Origin: RGIG6353 sp964650465
GTDB lineage: Bacteria > Bacillota > Clostridia > Oscillospirales > SIG627
NCBI GenBank assembly: GCA_964650465.1
Contig: CAZYTA010000010.1
Span: 8,927-72,926, forward strand
DNA length: 64,000 nt
Reading direction: 5' to 3'
The position numbers and the translations under genes were made by a program. Numbering within the stretch: the first letter of the stretch is position 1; each line of letters begins with the position of its first letter. The notes under the pieces are model-generated. The model made no database searches, had not been told where the DNA came from, and was given only the letters and a program-made list of their open reading frames with translations. Positions 51,315 to 59,511 of this stretch are shown here, in pieces.

Positions 51315-52366
51315 ACAGAGACATTCCCTCGCTTCCAAGTGTGGTTAACACGTCAGACAGACGTGAATATATGAAAAAAATTCTCGTCGAGGAGGAGTAC
51401 GGACAGCCTGTACCGCTGCCCGAGGACGTTACCTACGAGGTAAAGGAGCTGGAGTCCGCCACGTATATGGCAGGAGACGCAACTCTCGAGGCGGTAACGG
51501 TAAAGGGCAAGCTTCTTGGAAAGGAATTTTCTTTCCCATTTAAATTTGTGCATCCTACCGATAAGAAAAATCAAAAGGTTGTTGTGCAAATCAATTTCCG
51601 ATATGATTGTCCCGACAAATATACTCCTGCAGAGGAGATTATTGACAGAGGCTATTCATTGGCGATATTCGACTATAAGCACATAACCTCAGACGATAAT
51701 GATTTCACCAACGGAATTGCAGGAATACTTTTCCCTGACGGTGAACGCAGAGCTCCCGATGCCACAGGTAAAATAATGATGTGGGCATGGGCGGCATCCC
51801 GTGTGGCTGATTACCTTGAAACGCTTGACTATGTTGATATGAACTGCCTTGCGGTTGCGGGACATTCAAGACTTGGTAAAACTGCACTTGTTGCAGGAGC
51901 TTTTGACGAGAGATTCAAATTTATCCATTCCAATGATTCGGGTTGCAGCGGCGGTGCTATCCACCGTGACAAGAGAGGAGAGACCGTTGAGGTAATAACC
52001 AGAGTATTCCCGTTTTGGTTCTGTCCAGGTTTCAGAAAATATGCTGACAATGAGCACTCGCTCCCCTTTGACCAGCACTGGCTGGTAGCGGCATCGGCAC
52101 CGAGATATGTTGAGATAGGTACTGCTGTTGAGGATGTGTGGGCTGACCACGAATCGGAATATCTTACCTGCGTAATGGCAAGTGAGGAATTTGAGAAGCA
52201 GGGGGTTGACGGATTTATTCATCCCGACCGCTATCCCGAGCTTCACGAGCATTTCAAGGATGGACACATATCGTATTACGTTCGTCATGGTAAACATTTC
52301 TTCAGCAGATATGACTGGAATAAATTTATGGATTTTATAGATTCAAAAATCGGAGAGAATAAATGA
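51257..52366 (+). CDS. CE15-like (glucuronoyl esterase-type) alpha/beta hydrolase
   Basis: 369 residues from ATG 51257, or 357 from ATG 51293. Both starts carry the same ribosome site because of a tandem duplication; the second gives the unduplicated N-terminus MLEQIIKDRDIP. Nucleophile Ser is in VAGHSRLGKTAL (192 from the second start), followed by HSNDSGCSGGA and RVFPFWFCPGFRKY and the late acid/His region with AVEDVWADHESEY. This resembles glucuronoyl esterases that cut lignin-xylan ester bonds; general acyl esterase activity is possible. No signal peptide. ATGA overlap with rsmD. Confidence 0.78.
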   Translation: MLEQIIKVRRTHMLEQIIKDRDIPSLPSVVNTSDRREYMKKILVEEEYGQPVPLPEDVTYEVKELESATYMAGDATLEAVTVKGKLLGKEFSFPFKFVHPTDKKNQKVVVQINFRYDCPDKYTPAEEIIDRGYSLAIFDYKHITSDDNDFTNGIAGILFPDGERRAPDATGKIMMWAWAASRVADYLETLDYVDMNCLAVAGHSRLGKTALVAGAFDERFKFIHSNDSGCSGGAIHRDKRGETVEVITRVFPFWFCPGFRKYADNEHSLPFDQHWLVAASAPRYVEIGTAVEDVWADHESEYLTCVMASEEFEKQGVDGFIHPDRYPELHEHFKDGHISYYVRHGKHFFSRYDWNKFMDFIDSKIGENK

Positions 52367-52917
52367 GAATAATTACAGGAAAAGCAAGAGGAATAAAGCT
52401 GGATTCTCCCTATGGAGACGAAGTCAGACCCACCACGGAAATGGCAAAGGAGGGAATCTTCAGCGCTATACAGTTTGACCTTGATTCACGCCGTGTACTT
52501 GACCTGTTTGCGGGAAGCGGACAGCTTGGACTTGAAGCGATAAGCAGAGGAGCAGAGAGCGCGGTGTTCGTTGACGAATCACAGGCATCTATTGAAATAG
52601 TTAAGAGAAACGCACAGAAAACAAAGCTTTTCTCTCAGTGCAGAATTGTCAGAATGGATTTTACGGACTTTTTGAAAAAGTCAAACGATACCTTCCATTT
52701 CATTTTTGTCGACCCCCCTTACGGAAAGAAGCTTCTCCCCGAAGTGGTGAAGAAGGTTATGAAGTACGGAGTATTGGCAGAGGACGGTGTCATTATCCTC
52801 GAAGGCGAGGATGCGGAAATAGAGGGACTTGACACAGTGTGCGAGGAATACGGTGTTGAGTTGAAAAAGAGATATAAATACGGAAAGACTTATGTTCATA
52901 CCGTTGGGAGAAAATGA
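52363..52917 (+). CDS. rsmD: 16S rRNA (guanine966-N2)-methyltransferase RsmD
   Basis: 184 residues, full length. RIITGKARGIKL and RPTTEMAKEGIFSAI start the protein; the SAM site is VLDLFAGSGQLGLEAISRGA and the catalytic motif FVDPPYGKK. It methylates G966 of 16S rRNA during small-subunit assembly. It overlaps both neighbours by 4 bases; pairing with coaD is common in Bacillota. Confidence 0.95.
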   Translation: MRIITGKARGIKLDSPYGDEVRPTTEMAKEGIFSAIQFDLDSRRVLDLFAGSGQLGLEAISRGAESAVFVDESQASIEIVKRNAQKTKLFSQCRIVRMDFTDFLKKSNDTFHFIFVDPPYGKKLLPEVVKKVMKYGVLAEDGVIILEGEDAEIEGLDTVCEEYGVELKKRYKYGKTYVHTVGRK

Positions 52918-53393
52918 TGAAAGCAATTATCCCGGGAAGCTTTGACCCTGTTACAGTCGGACACATTGCGCTTGTTGAAAAGGCATCAAGAATGTTTTCC
53001 GACGTAACTGTTTTGTTGTGCCATAATTTTGATAAAAAGACGCTCTTCAGCTTTGAGGAGCGTCTTGAAATGCTTTTTGTCGCCACCGAAAATATGAGTA
53101 ATGTCAGGGTGGAAGCCCACACGGGTTGGCTTTATGAGTATCTCAGAGGGCAGGAGGACACGGTGCTCTTTAAAGGTGTGCGCAACACCGTTGATTTTGA
53201 ATACGAAAAACAGATGGCTGATTTTAATTTTGAGCATTCCGGTGTTGAGACTGTTTTTGTATTGCCGGATACGGAGCTTGCCGATGTATCTTCTACAAAA
53301 GCGAGACAGGCGCTTTTTGACGGTGGGGAATGGGAAAAATTTATACCGCAAAATGCACAAAAATTAGTCAAAAAATTCTACGAAAATATTTAA
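52914..53393 (+). CDS. coaD: Phosphopantetheine adenylyltransferase CoaD
   Basis: 159 residues. The nucleotidyltransferase motif is IIPGSFDPVTVGHIAL, then RGVRNTVDFEYEKQMADFN and late SSTKARQALFDGG. It transfers AMP to 4'-phosphopantetheine in coenzyme A synthesis. The ATG overlaps the rsmD stop. An inverted repeat (ATACTTGAA/TTCAAGTAT, 53397-53419) follows and overlaps the next promoter. Confidence 0.95.
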   Translation: MMKAIIPGSFDPVTVGHIALVEKASRMFSDVTVLLCHNFDKKTLFSFEERLEMLFVATENMSNVRVEAHTGWLYEYLRGQEDTVLFKGVRNTVDFEYEKQMADFNFEHSGVETVFVLPDTELADVSSTKARQALFDGGEWEKFIPQNAQKLVKKFYENI

Positions 53394-53400
53394 AAAATAC

Positions 53401-53429
53401 TTGAATTTTCTTCAAGTATGTTATATAAT
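53401..53429 (+). promoter_or_regulatory. Promoter of the dcw cluster
   Basis: TTGAAT at 53401-53406, 17-bp spacer, TATAAT at 53424-53429. The -35 box lies within a 9-bp dyad (53397-53405 with 53411-53419) that may be the coaD terminator or an operator. Confidence 0.7.
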
Positions 53430-53440
53430 ATACGCAGTGG

Positions 53441-53465
53441 TGGTGAATTGTGGGACTAAATGGAG
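53441..53465 (+). promoter_or_regulatory. MraZ operator: three TGG boxes at 10-bp spacing
   Basis: TGGTG (53441), TGGGA (53451) and TGGAG (53461) are spaced exactly 10 bases apart, with 5-base gaps. MraZ is known to bind TGGGN-type direct repeats separated by 5 bases near its own promoter. They lie just after the predicted transcript start, so MraZ would repress the cluster. Confidence 0.65.
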
Positions 53466-53523
53466 CAAAATGTATCCAAATTACCCAAAATTTACCTGAA
53501 ATTACGAGAAAGGGGGACGAAAA

Positions 53524-53943
53524 ATGCTTCTTGGTCAGTTTGAGTATAATCTTGATGCCAAAGGACGTGTGTTTATTCCGTCAAAGCTTAAGGATTCCTT
53601 GGGCGAAAGCTTTGTACTTGCCAAAAGTATGGACCCCTGTATCGCAATATACTCCAAGGAGATGTGGGAGAACTACGTTTCCAAGCTTTCTGCATTGCCT
53701 GAAATGAAGGCAAGAGGCATCAGACGTTTCGTTTTCTCTACCGCCATTGAGGCGAGCGTTGATTCTCAGGGCAGAGTGCTCATAACTCAGCCTCTCAGAG
53801 AATATGCCAAACTGGAAAAGGAAGTTACGATAATCGGAAACGGCGACCATGCTGAAATATGGAATGCTGCAAGATACGAGGAGTATATGAACTCTCAGAG
53901 CGTTGACGAAATGGTTGACACTCTTATGGAATTCGGCTTCTGA
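53524..53943 (+). CDS. mraZ: Transcriptional regulator MraZ
   Basis: 139 residues with two AbrB-like swapped-hairpin repeats: LLGQFEYNLDAKGRVFIPSKLKDSLG and AIEASVDSQGRVLITQPLREYAKL, each with the DxxGR motif. It binds the TGG boxes in its own leader and controls the division and cell-wall cluster. GGGGGA precedes the ATG. The stop overlaps rsmH by one base (TGATG). Confidence 0.96.
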   Translation: MLLGQFEYNLDAKGRVFIPSKLKDSLGESFVLAKSMDPCIAIYSKEMWENYVSKLSALPEMKARGIRRFVFSTAIEASVDSQGRVLITQPLREYAKLEKEVTIIGNGDHAEIWNAARYEEYMNSQSVDEMVDTLMEFGF

Positions 53944-54878
53944 TGGCAGAGTTTAACCACTACTCCGTGATGCTCCGCGAAACGGTGGATATGCTTGATG
54001 TTCGCGGTGACGGAATATATGTTGATTGTACATTGGGCGGAGGCGGACACTCAAGTGAAATAGCAAAGAAGCTGACAACAGGCAGACTTATCTGCATAGA
54101 CCGTGATACAGATGCTATAGAGGCGGGAAAAAAACGGCTTGCGGAATACAGTGACAGAGTCACCTTTGTGAACGATAATTTTAAAAACATCAGATACATA
54201 CTTGACGGACTTGGAATTGATTCGGTGGATGGAATCACCGCAGATTTGGGAGTCTCGTCATATCAGCTCGATACAGCGGAACGGGGATTTTCTTATCACT
54301 GGGATGCGGAGCTTGATATGAGAATGAACAGAGCGGATTCATTTACAGCCAAAAAACTTGTAAATGAGTATTCTGAACAGGAGCTGTTCAGAGTAATATC
54401 CGAGTATGGCGAGGAAAAATTCGCCTCGCGAATAGCAAGAGCCATAGTGCAAAAGCGTCAGGAGAAAGAAATAGAGACTACGTTTGAGCTTGTTGATGTA
54501 ATAAAGTCTGCAGTGCCGAAGGCGGCGCAGATAGACAAGCATCCTGCACGTCGCACGTTTCAAGCACTTAGAATTGAAGTCAATGATGAAATCGGAATGC
54601 TCAAGGGTGCTGTAGAGTCGATGATAGATTGTCTCTCCCCCCAAGGGCGTATTGCAATAATAACATTTCATTCCCTTGAGGACAGAGCAGTAAAAGAGGT
54701 TTTTCAGTCAAAGGTCAAGGGGTGCACATGCCCGTCTAATTTTCCTGTTTGTGTATGCGGCTTCAAGCCTCAGCTTGAGCTTCTTAACAGAAAGCCTGTT
54801 ACGGCTGACACAGGAGAGCTTGACGAAAATAACCGTTCAAGAAGCGCAAAGCTCAGGGGAGCGGAAAAACTCGGATAA
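53943..54878 (+). CDS. rsmH: 16S rRNA (cytosine1402-N4)-methyltransferase RsmH
   Basis: 311 residues. The opening HYSVMLRETVDML is followed by the SAM site YVDCTLGGGGHSSEIAKKL, GITADLGVSSYQLD, HPARRTFQALRIEVNDEI and ITFHSLEDRAVKE. It methylates C1402 of 16S rRNA. This position after mraZ is standard for the dcw cluster. Confidence 0.97.
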   Translation: MAEFNHYSVMLRETVDMLDVRGDGIYVDCTLGGGGHSSEIAKKLTTGRLICIDRDTDAIEAGKKRLAEYSDRVTFVNDNFKNIRYILDGLGIDSVDGITADLGVSSYQLDTAERGFSYHWDAELDMRMNRADSFTAKKLVNEYSEQELFRVISEYGEEKFASRIARAIVQKRQEKEIETTFELVDVIKSAVPKAAQIDKHPARRTFQALRIEVNDEIGMLKGAVESMIDCLSPQGRIAIITFHSLEDRAVKEVFQSKVKGCTCPSNFPVCVCGFKPQLELLNRKPVTADTGELDENNRSRSAKLRGAEKLG

Positions 54879-54901
54879 AAAATAAGAGAGGAACCGTAAT
54901 A

Positions 54902-55603
54902 ATGTCAGAATACACATCGGGAAATACAACTGCAAAAAGAAACACAAATACAGTTACCGATAGCAATAAAAACTTAGCGGGTGATTACCTTGCCGAGCAG
55001 GGGTATGAGAGACAGGCTAAGCCCAGAGAAGTTAACGGCGGACGTGACCGTGTGCCTCAGAATCATGCTCAGAATAACAAAACAAGGATGAATAATGCTC
55101 TTGCCGCCACTCCCGCACAGGCTAAAAACGGTGAGGTGAAGGCTGTTTCTGCAAAGAGAACATCAAAAAAGAGAAAAGCGCAGACTGTAGTAAAGGTTTC
55201 AGGAGTCAGAAAAGAAAAGCCCGTTACACCTTTCCCGATTTCTGTAATTTTTTGCCTTATTGCAATAACAGTGATGTCACTTTATGTTATTCATCTTTAT
55301 ATAGAGCTTGATGAACTTAATGCTGCTATTACAGATTATAACAATCAGATAGCTGAGATGAAAAATCAGGAAAAGGTTCTTCAGACTCAGAAGGCGAGTA
55401 AGTATAATCTCGAAGAAATAGAACGCATAGCCAAGGAAAAATATGGGATGGTAGATGCAGATCAGCTTCCTAAGGAATACATTACTCCGGATGCCGAGGA
55501 CAGCATAGAGATAATGGAAACGAGTATTGAAGATGAGACTCCCGGTGCGCTTCTGTCAGGTTTTGCGGGAGTAGTTTCCGATCTTTTATCATATATAAAT
55601 TAG
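54902..55603 (+). CDS. ftsL: FtsL-like septum protein
   Basis: 233 residues. About 100 N-terminal residues are polar, basic and probably disordered (KRTSKKRKAQ). One membrane helix (about 110-135, FPISVIFCLIAITVMSLYVI) is followed by a coiled coil (LDELNAAITDYNNQIAEMKNQEKVLQTQ) and RIAKEKYGMV, a motif shared by FtsL/DivIC proteins. It belongs to the divisome complex with DivIC/FtsB and activates septal peptidoglycan synthesis. Named by position and architecture, since FtsL sequence is weakly conserved. The cytoplasmic tail is longer than usual. Confidence 0.82.
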   Translation: MSEYTSGNTTAKRNTNTVTDSNKNLAGDYLAEQGYERQAKPREVNGGRDRVPQNHAQNNKTRMNNALAATPAQAKNGEVKAVSAKRTSKKRKAQTVVKVSGVRKEKPVTPFPISVIFCLIAITVMSLYVIHLYIELDELNAAITDYNNQIAEMKNQEKVLQTQKASKYNLEEIERIAKEKYGMVDADQLPKEYITPDAEDSIEIMETSIEDETPGALLSGFAGVVSDLLSYIN

Positions 55604-55623
55604 TGAAAACATAGTAATGTAAT

Positions 55624-55656
55624 AAGAGTAAAGGGAAGTAGAGTCTCTTTACTCTT
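55624..55656 (+). terminator. Terminator-like hairpin inside the dcw cluster
   Basis: AAGAGTAAAG (55624-55633) pairs with CTTTACTCTT (55647-55656), 13-base loop, followed by TTT. It lies between ftsL and the penicillin-binding protein gene and may attenuate downstream genes. Confidence 0.6.
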
Positions 55657-55698
55657 TTTGCCTAAAAACAATGTGTGAAATTTGTCGAGGTGGAAAAT

Positions 55699-58038
55699 TT
55701 GAAGTATCGTGTACAGGCATCGCGCCGAAAAATAAACAAAAAAACGAATATCCTGATTGGGGCTTGTATTGTTGCTGCATTGATTCTCATAGGCAGGCTT
55801 GCTTACTATTCGATATATCTTTATGATGAATATCAGAATAAAACCATAGCTCAGTCGGTTACGGAATCCTCGATTAAAGCCAACAGAGGAACGGTGTATG
55901 ACCGCAACATGAATATCCTTGCTGTAAGTGTTACGGTAGAACGAATATTCATTTCGCCTGCTGATATTCCTCAAATGACCGTAAGAGAATACATTGATGA
56001 GTATATAGAAGAAATGAAAGGCGATGACAGCGACAAGGAGGCTGAAAAAGCCAAGCTGACAGCACACTTTGACAATCTTTCCATAACGGTGGGTGAGGAC
56101 ATAGCCAATGAGCTTTCTCAGATATTGGAAGTAGATAAGTCTATGATAATGGAGAAGGTTGCCAAGACCAACAGAAAGGATGAAACCATAAAGAAAAAGG
56201 TTCCCGAGAATACTGCGGATAAGGTTCGCGACCTCATTTCCAACAAGCATTATTCTACTTGTATATATCTTGAGGAGGATACAAGACGCACATATCCTCA
56301 CGGTACGCTTGCCTCGCACGTTCTTGGCTTTACAGGAACAGATAATACGGGTCTTGCGGGAGTGGAGCTGTATTACGACGAAACCTTGTCGGGAGTAAAC
56401 GGCAAGATAATAAAAGCAGTCAACGGTGTGGGTGACCAGATGCCCTACAAGTATGAAAGCTATATTCCGGCTACTCCCGGAACTAACATAATGCTCACTC
56501 TTGATGCAAACATTCAGCGTATACTTGAAAAAAATCTTGAAACCTGTTATGCGGATACGCAGGCTGAATCGGGAGTTATGGGTATTGTCATGGATGTTGA
56601 TACCTTTGACATTCTCGGAATGGCAACGCTTCCGGATTTTGATTGCAATGACCCCTATACGCTTGATGCCGCTTCTCAGGCGGAGCTGGACTCTTTTGTA
56701 GGTACAGATGACGAGAAAAACGAGAAATTTCACGAACTAATATACGGTCTTTGGAAAAACAGATTTATAACAGATACTTACGAACCCGGCTCAACCTTCA
56801 AGATGATTGTTGCGGCAAGTGCGGTGGAAGAAAAGCTTGTTAAGAATAACGAGACCTTTAATTGCACGGGAAGCATAAGGGTAGACGGATATCCCAAACC
56901 TATAAACTGCCATCTTCTTTCGGGACACGGTGTGCAGACGTTTGAAGAATCGCTGTGGCATTCGTGCAACCCTGTTTTTGTTACAATGGGTCTCAGAATG
57001 GGACCTACAAGGTTTTATAAATACTTCAAGGCGTTCGGATATGCAGAAAAGACAGGAATTGACCTTCCCGGAGAGAAAATGGGACTTTGGTTCCAGAATT
57101 TCAATCAGGTAGAGCTGGCGGTATCTGCTTTCGGACAGACCTTCACGGTAACACCGATACAGCATGTGGCTGCTGTTGCAACCGTTGCAAACGGGGGCTA
57201 CCTGGGAACACCCCATGTGATGAAGGCTACTCTTGATGAAGACGGAAATGTTCTTTCGGCTTATGACAACAGTACAAAAAGACAGGTTATATCCGAAGAA
57301 ACAAGCCGAGAAATCGTATCGTATATGGAAAGCGGTGTGAACAGCGGCGGTTCTGCAAGAAATGCTTATGTAAAAGGCTATAAAGTGGCAGCCAAGACCG
57401 GTACGACCGTTAAAACGGCGCTGAGAACACAAACAGGTGAAACAAAGTACATAAGCTCTTGTGTAGCCTTTGCACCTGCCGATGACCCCAAGGTGGTGGT
57501 AATGGTGCTGGTTGACGAGCCTGTAGGCTCATATTACGGCGGTACGGTTGCCGCACCTGTTGTGTCGAGAATACTTGCCGAAACACTTCCTTATCTGGGC
57601 GTTGAGCCGGAATATGACGAAAACGAGCTTGAAACCGTTGCTTACAATGTTGAAAGCTATGTAAACAATACTGTCAGTGATGCGCAGGCTAAGATATTGA
57701 AGGCGGATTACAATTATAAGGTGATAGGAAGCGGACTTACTGTTATAAAGCAGGTACCCAAGGCAGGAGATGCTCTTGCCAAGGGAGGAACGGTAGTGCT
57801 TTATACGGATGATGTTACATCAGGAAAAACTCTTGTGCCGAATGTGGTCGGAATGACGGCATCGGCGGCGAATAAAGCAATAGTGGACGCAGGCTTGAAT
57901 ATTACAATTGTAGGCACCAGTCCTGACCATCTTGACGGTGCGATTGCAGTTACTCAATCGGTCGAAGCGAATACAACGGTAGATAAGGGAACAATAGTAA
58001 CCGTAGATTTTAGAAACTACTCAAATATTACTGATTAG
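55699..58038 (+). CDS. Class B penicillin-binding protein with PASTA domains (FtsI/SpoVD type)
   Basis: 779 residues from TTG 55699, chosen because GAGGTG sits 7 bases upstream; GTG 55675 lacks a site. Membrane helix about 15-40, then a class B dimerisation region (NRGTVYDRNMNILAVS). Transpeptidase motifs: STFK (Ser 365), SCN (422-424), KTG (566-568). Two C-terminal PASTA repeats (about 650-690 and 700-775; the second starts VPNVVGMTASAANKAI). It crosslinks septal or spore-cortex peptidoglycan. In sporulating Bacillota this slot can hold division PBP2B, SpoVD or both; only one copy is here, so it may serve both roles. Confidence 0.92.
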   Translation: MKYRVQASRRKINKKTNILIGACIVAALILIGRLAYYSIYLYDEYQNKTIAQSVTESSIKANRGTVYDRNMNILAVSVTVERIFISPADIPQMTVREYIDEYIEEMKGDDSDKEAEKAKLTAHFDNLSITVGEDIANELSQILEVDKSMIMEKVAKTNRKDETIKKKVPENTADKVRDLISNKHYSTCIYLEEDTRRTYPHGTLASHVLGFTGTDNTGLAGVELYYDETLSGVNGKIIKAVNGVGDQMPYKYESYIPATPGTNIMLTLDANIQRILEKNLETCYADTQAESGVMGIVMDVDTFDILGMATLPDFDCNDPYTLDAASQAELDSFVGTDDEKNEKFHELIYGLWKNRFITDTYEPGSTFKMIVAASAVEEKLVKNNETFNCTGSIRVDGYPKPINCHLLSGHGVQTFEESLWHSCNPVFVTMGLRMGPTRFYKYFKAFGYAEKTGIDLPGEKMGLWFQNFNQVELAVSAFGQTFTVTPIQHVAAVATVANGGYLGTPHVMKATLDEDGNVLSAYDNSTKRQVISEETSREIVSYMESGVNSGGSARNAYVKGYKVAAKTGTTVKTALRTQTGETKYISSCVAFAPADDPKVVVMVLVDEPVGSYYGGTVAAPVVSRILAETLPYLGVEPEYDENELETVAYNVESYVNNTVSDAQAKILKADYNYKVIGSGLTVIKQVPKAGDALAKGGTVVLYTDDVTSGKTLVPNVVGMTASAANKAIVDAGLNITIVGTSPDHLDGAIAVTQSVEANTTVDKGTIVTVDFRNYSNITD

Positions 58039-58047
58039 GAGAAGATT

Positions 58048-59511
58048 ATGGAGCTGAACAAGGTACTTCAAGGTATCGATGCCAAGAAGATTAATGCGGA
58101 CTTATCCGCGGATATCACAGGGATAACACAAAACAGTAAAAAGATTATAAAAGGCTGTATTTTTGTGGCATTAAAGGGAGCAAGATTTGACGGAAATGAG
58201 TTTATCCCGTCGGCTCTTGAAATGGGTGCGGTATGTGTAGTTACCGATACGGAGCCGAGTGAGGATATACCTTATATCCTTGTGGATTCTCCGAGAAAGA
58301 CATTGTCATTGCTCCTCTCCAATTTTTATTCAAGACCTCAGGACAGCTTCAAATTCTCTGTTGGAATAACGGGAACTAACGGCAAGACCTCTACTACTAT
58401 GATGTTGAAAAATATTTTTGAAGCGGCAGGACATAAGGTTGGTCTTATAGGAACCATGAAGTATCTCATAGGCGATGAAGAGTATAACAGTGAATCTGAG
58501 GGGAACCTTCTTACAACTCCCGATTCGGAAAATTTCTGGTCTCTGCTGGCACTTATGCGTGACAAGGGCGCAGATGTATTGATTATGGAGGTTTCCTCCC
58601 ATGCTCTTGCACTCGACAAAATATACGGTATGCATTTTACTTGCGGAATTTTTACAAATCTTACAAGAGACCATCTTGATTTTCACAAAGATTTCGATAA
58701 TTATCTTGAAGCAAAAGCAAAGCTTTTTTCGATGTGCGATGTAGGAATTCTCAATCATGACGATGAAGCGAGCATCAGGATAAAACAGCTTGCAAAATGC
58801 CCTGTAAAAACATATTCCATAGACTCTATTGAAAGTGATTTTACGGCTAAGAACACCAAGCTCAAGGGAGCAATAGGAATAGAATACGAGCTTTTGACAG
58901 AAGGTCTTATTTTCAGGGTAAGAGTGGACATACCGGGTAAATTCACGGTGTATAATTCTCTTGCCGCAGCATCTGCCGCATTGACAGTGGGACTCAGCTG
59001 TGATACAATAATAAAAGGCTTTGGCAGTACCTATCGTATAGAAGGCAGAATTGACAGAGTTGATATTGATGCGCCCTACAGCGTTATTATTGATTTTGCT
59101 CATACTCCCGATGCTATGGAAAACGTCATAAACACAGTCAGAGGTTTTACGGACGGAAAAATAATTACACTTTTTGGTTGCGGAGGCGACCGTGACAAAA
59201 CCAAGCGTCCTATTATGGGTAAGCTTGCCACGGATATGTCGGATTTCGTGATAGTAACCTCTGATAATTCGAGAAGCGAAAAGAAGGAAGCCATAATTAA
59301 AGATATACTTGCAGGTATAGAAAAGGATAATTATACTGTAGTAACCGACCGCTGTGAAGCAATTCACAAGGCGATGGATATGGCGCAAAAGGGAGATGTT
59401 GTTCTTTGCCTCGGTAAAGGACACGAAGAATATGAGATAGACGAATTCGGTAAACACCGTTTTTCTGAATATGAAATAGTGACGGAATATTACAGCGAGG
59501 TTAAAAAATGA
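58048..59511 (+). CDS. murE: UDP-MurNAc-tripeptide synthetase MurE
   Basis: 487 residues. N-terminal domain (SKKIIKGCIFVALKGARFDGNEF), ATP site GITGTNGKTSTTMMLKNIF, EVSSHALALDKIYGMHF, FTNLTRDHLDFH, and C-terminal DFAHTPDAMENVINTV. The amino-acid selection site reads SDNSRSE, a variant of the DNPR motif that marks diaminopimelate-adding enzymes, with Ser in place of Pro; DAP is most likely. AGGAGA precedes ATG 58048. The stop overlaps murF by 4 bases. Confidence 0.95.
   Translation: MELNKVLQGIDAKKINADLSADITGITQNSKKIIKGCIFVALKGARFDGNEFIPSALEMGAVCVVTDTEPSEDIPYILVDSPRKTLSLLLSNFYSRPQDSFKFSVGITGTNGKTSTTMMLKNIFEAAGHKVGLIGTMKYLIGDEEYNSESEGNLLTTPDSENFWSLLALMRDKGADVLIMEVSSHALALDKIYGMHFTCGIFTNLTRDHLDFHKDFDNYLEAKAKLFSMCDVGILNHDDEASIRIKQLAKCPVKTYSIDSIESDFTAKNTKLKGAIGIEYELLTEGLIFRVRVDIPGKFTVYNSLAAASAALTVGLSCDTIIKGFGSTYRIEGRIDRVDIDAPYSVIIDFAHTPDAMENVINTVRGFTDGKIITLFGCGGDRDKTKRPIMGKLATDMSDFVIVTSDNSRSEKKEAIIKDILAGIEKDNYTVVTDRCEAIHKAMDMAQKGDVVLCLGKGHEEYEIDEFGKHRFSEYEIVTEYYSEVKK

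Noticed and set aside
55600..56733. 377-residue minus-strand ORF opposite the penicillin-binding protein gene
   Set aside because: Rich in Arg, Cys, His and Tyr with no family features; it mirrors a well-supported gene on the other strand.
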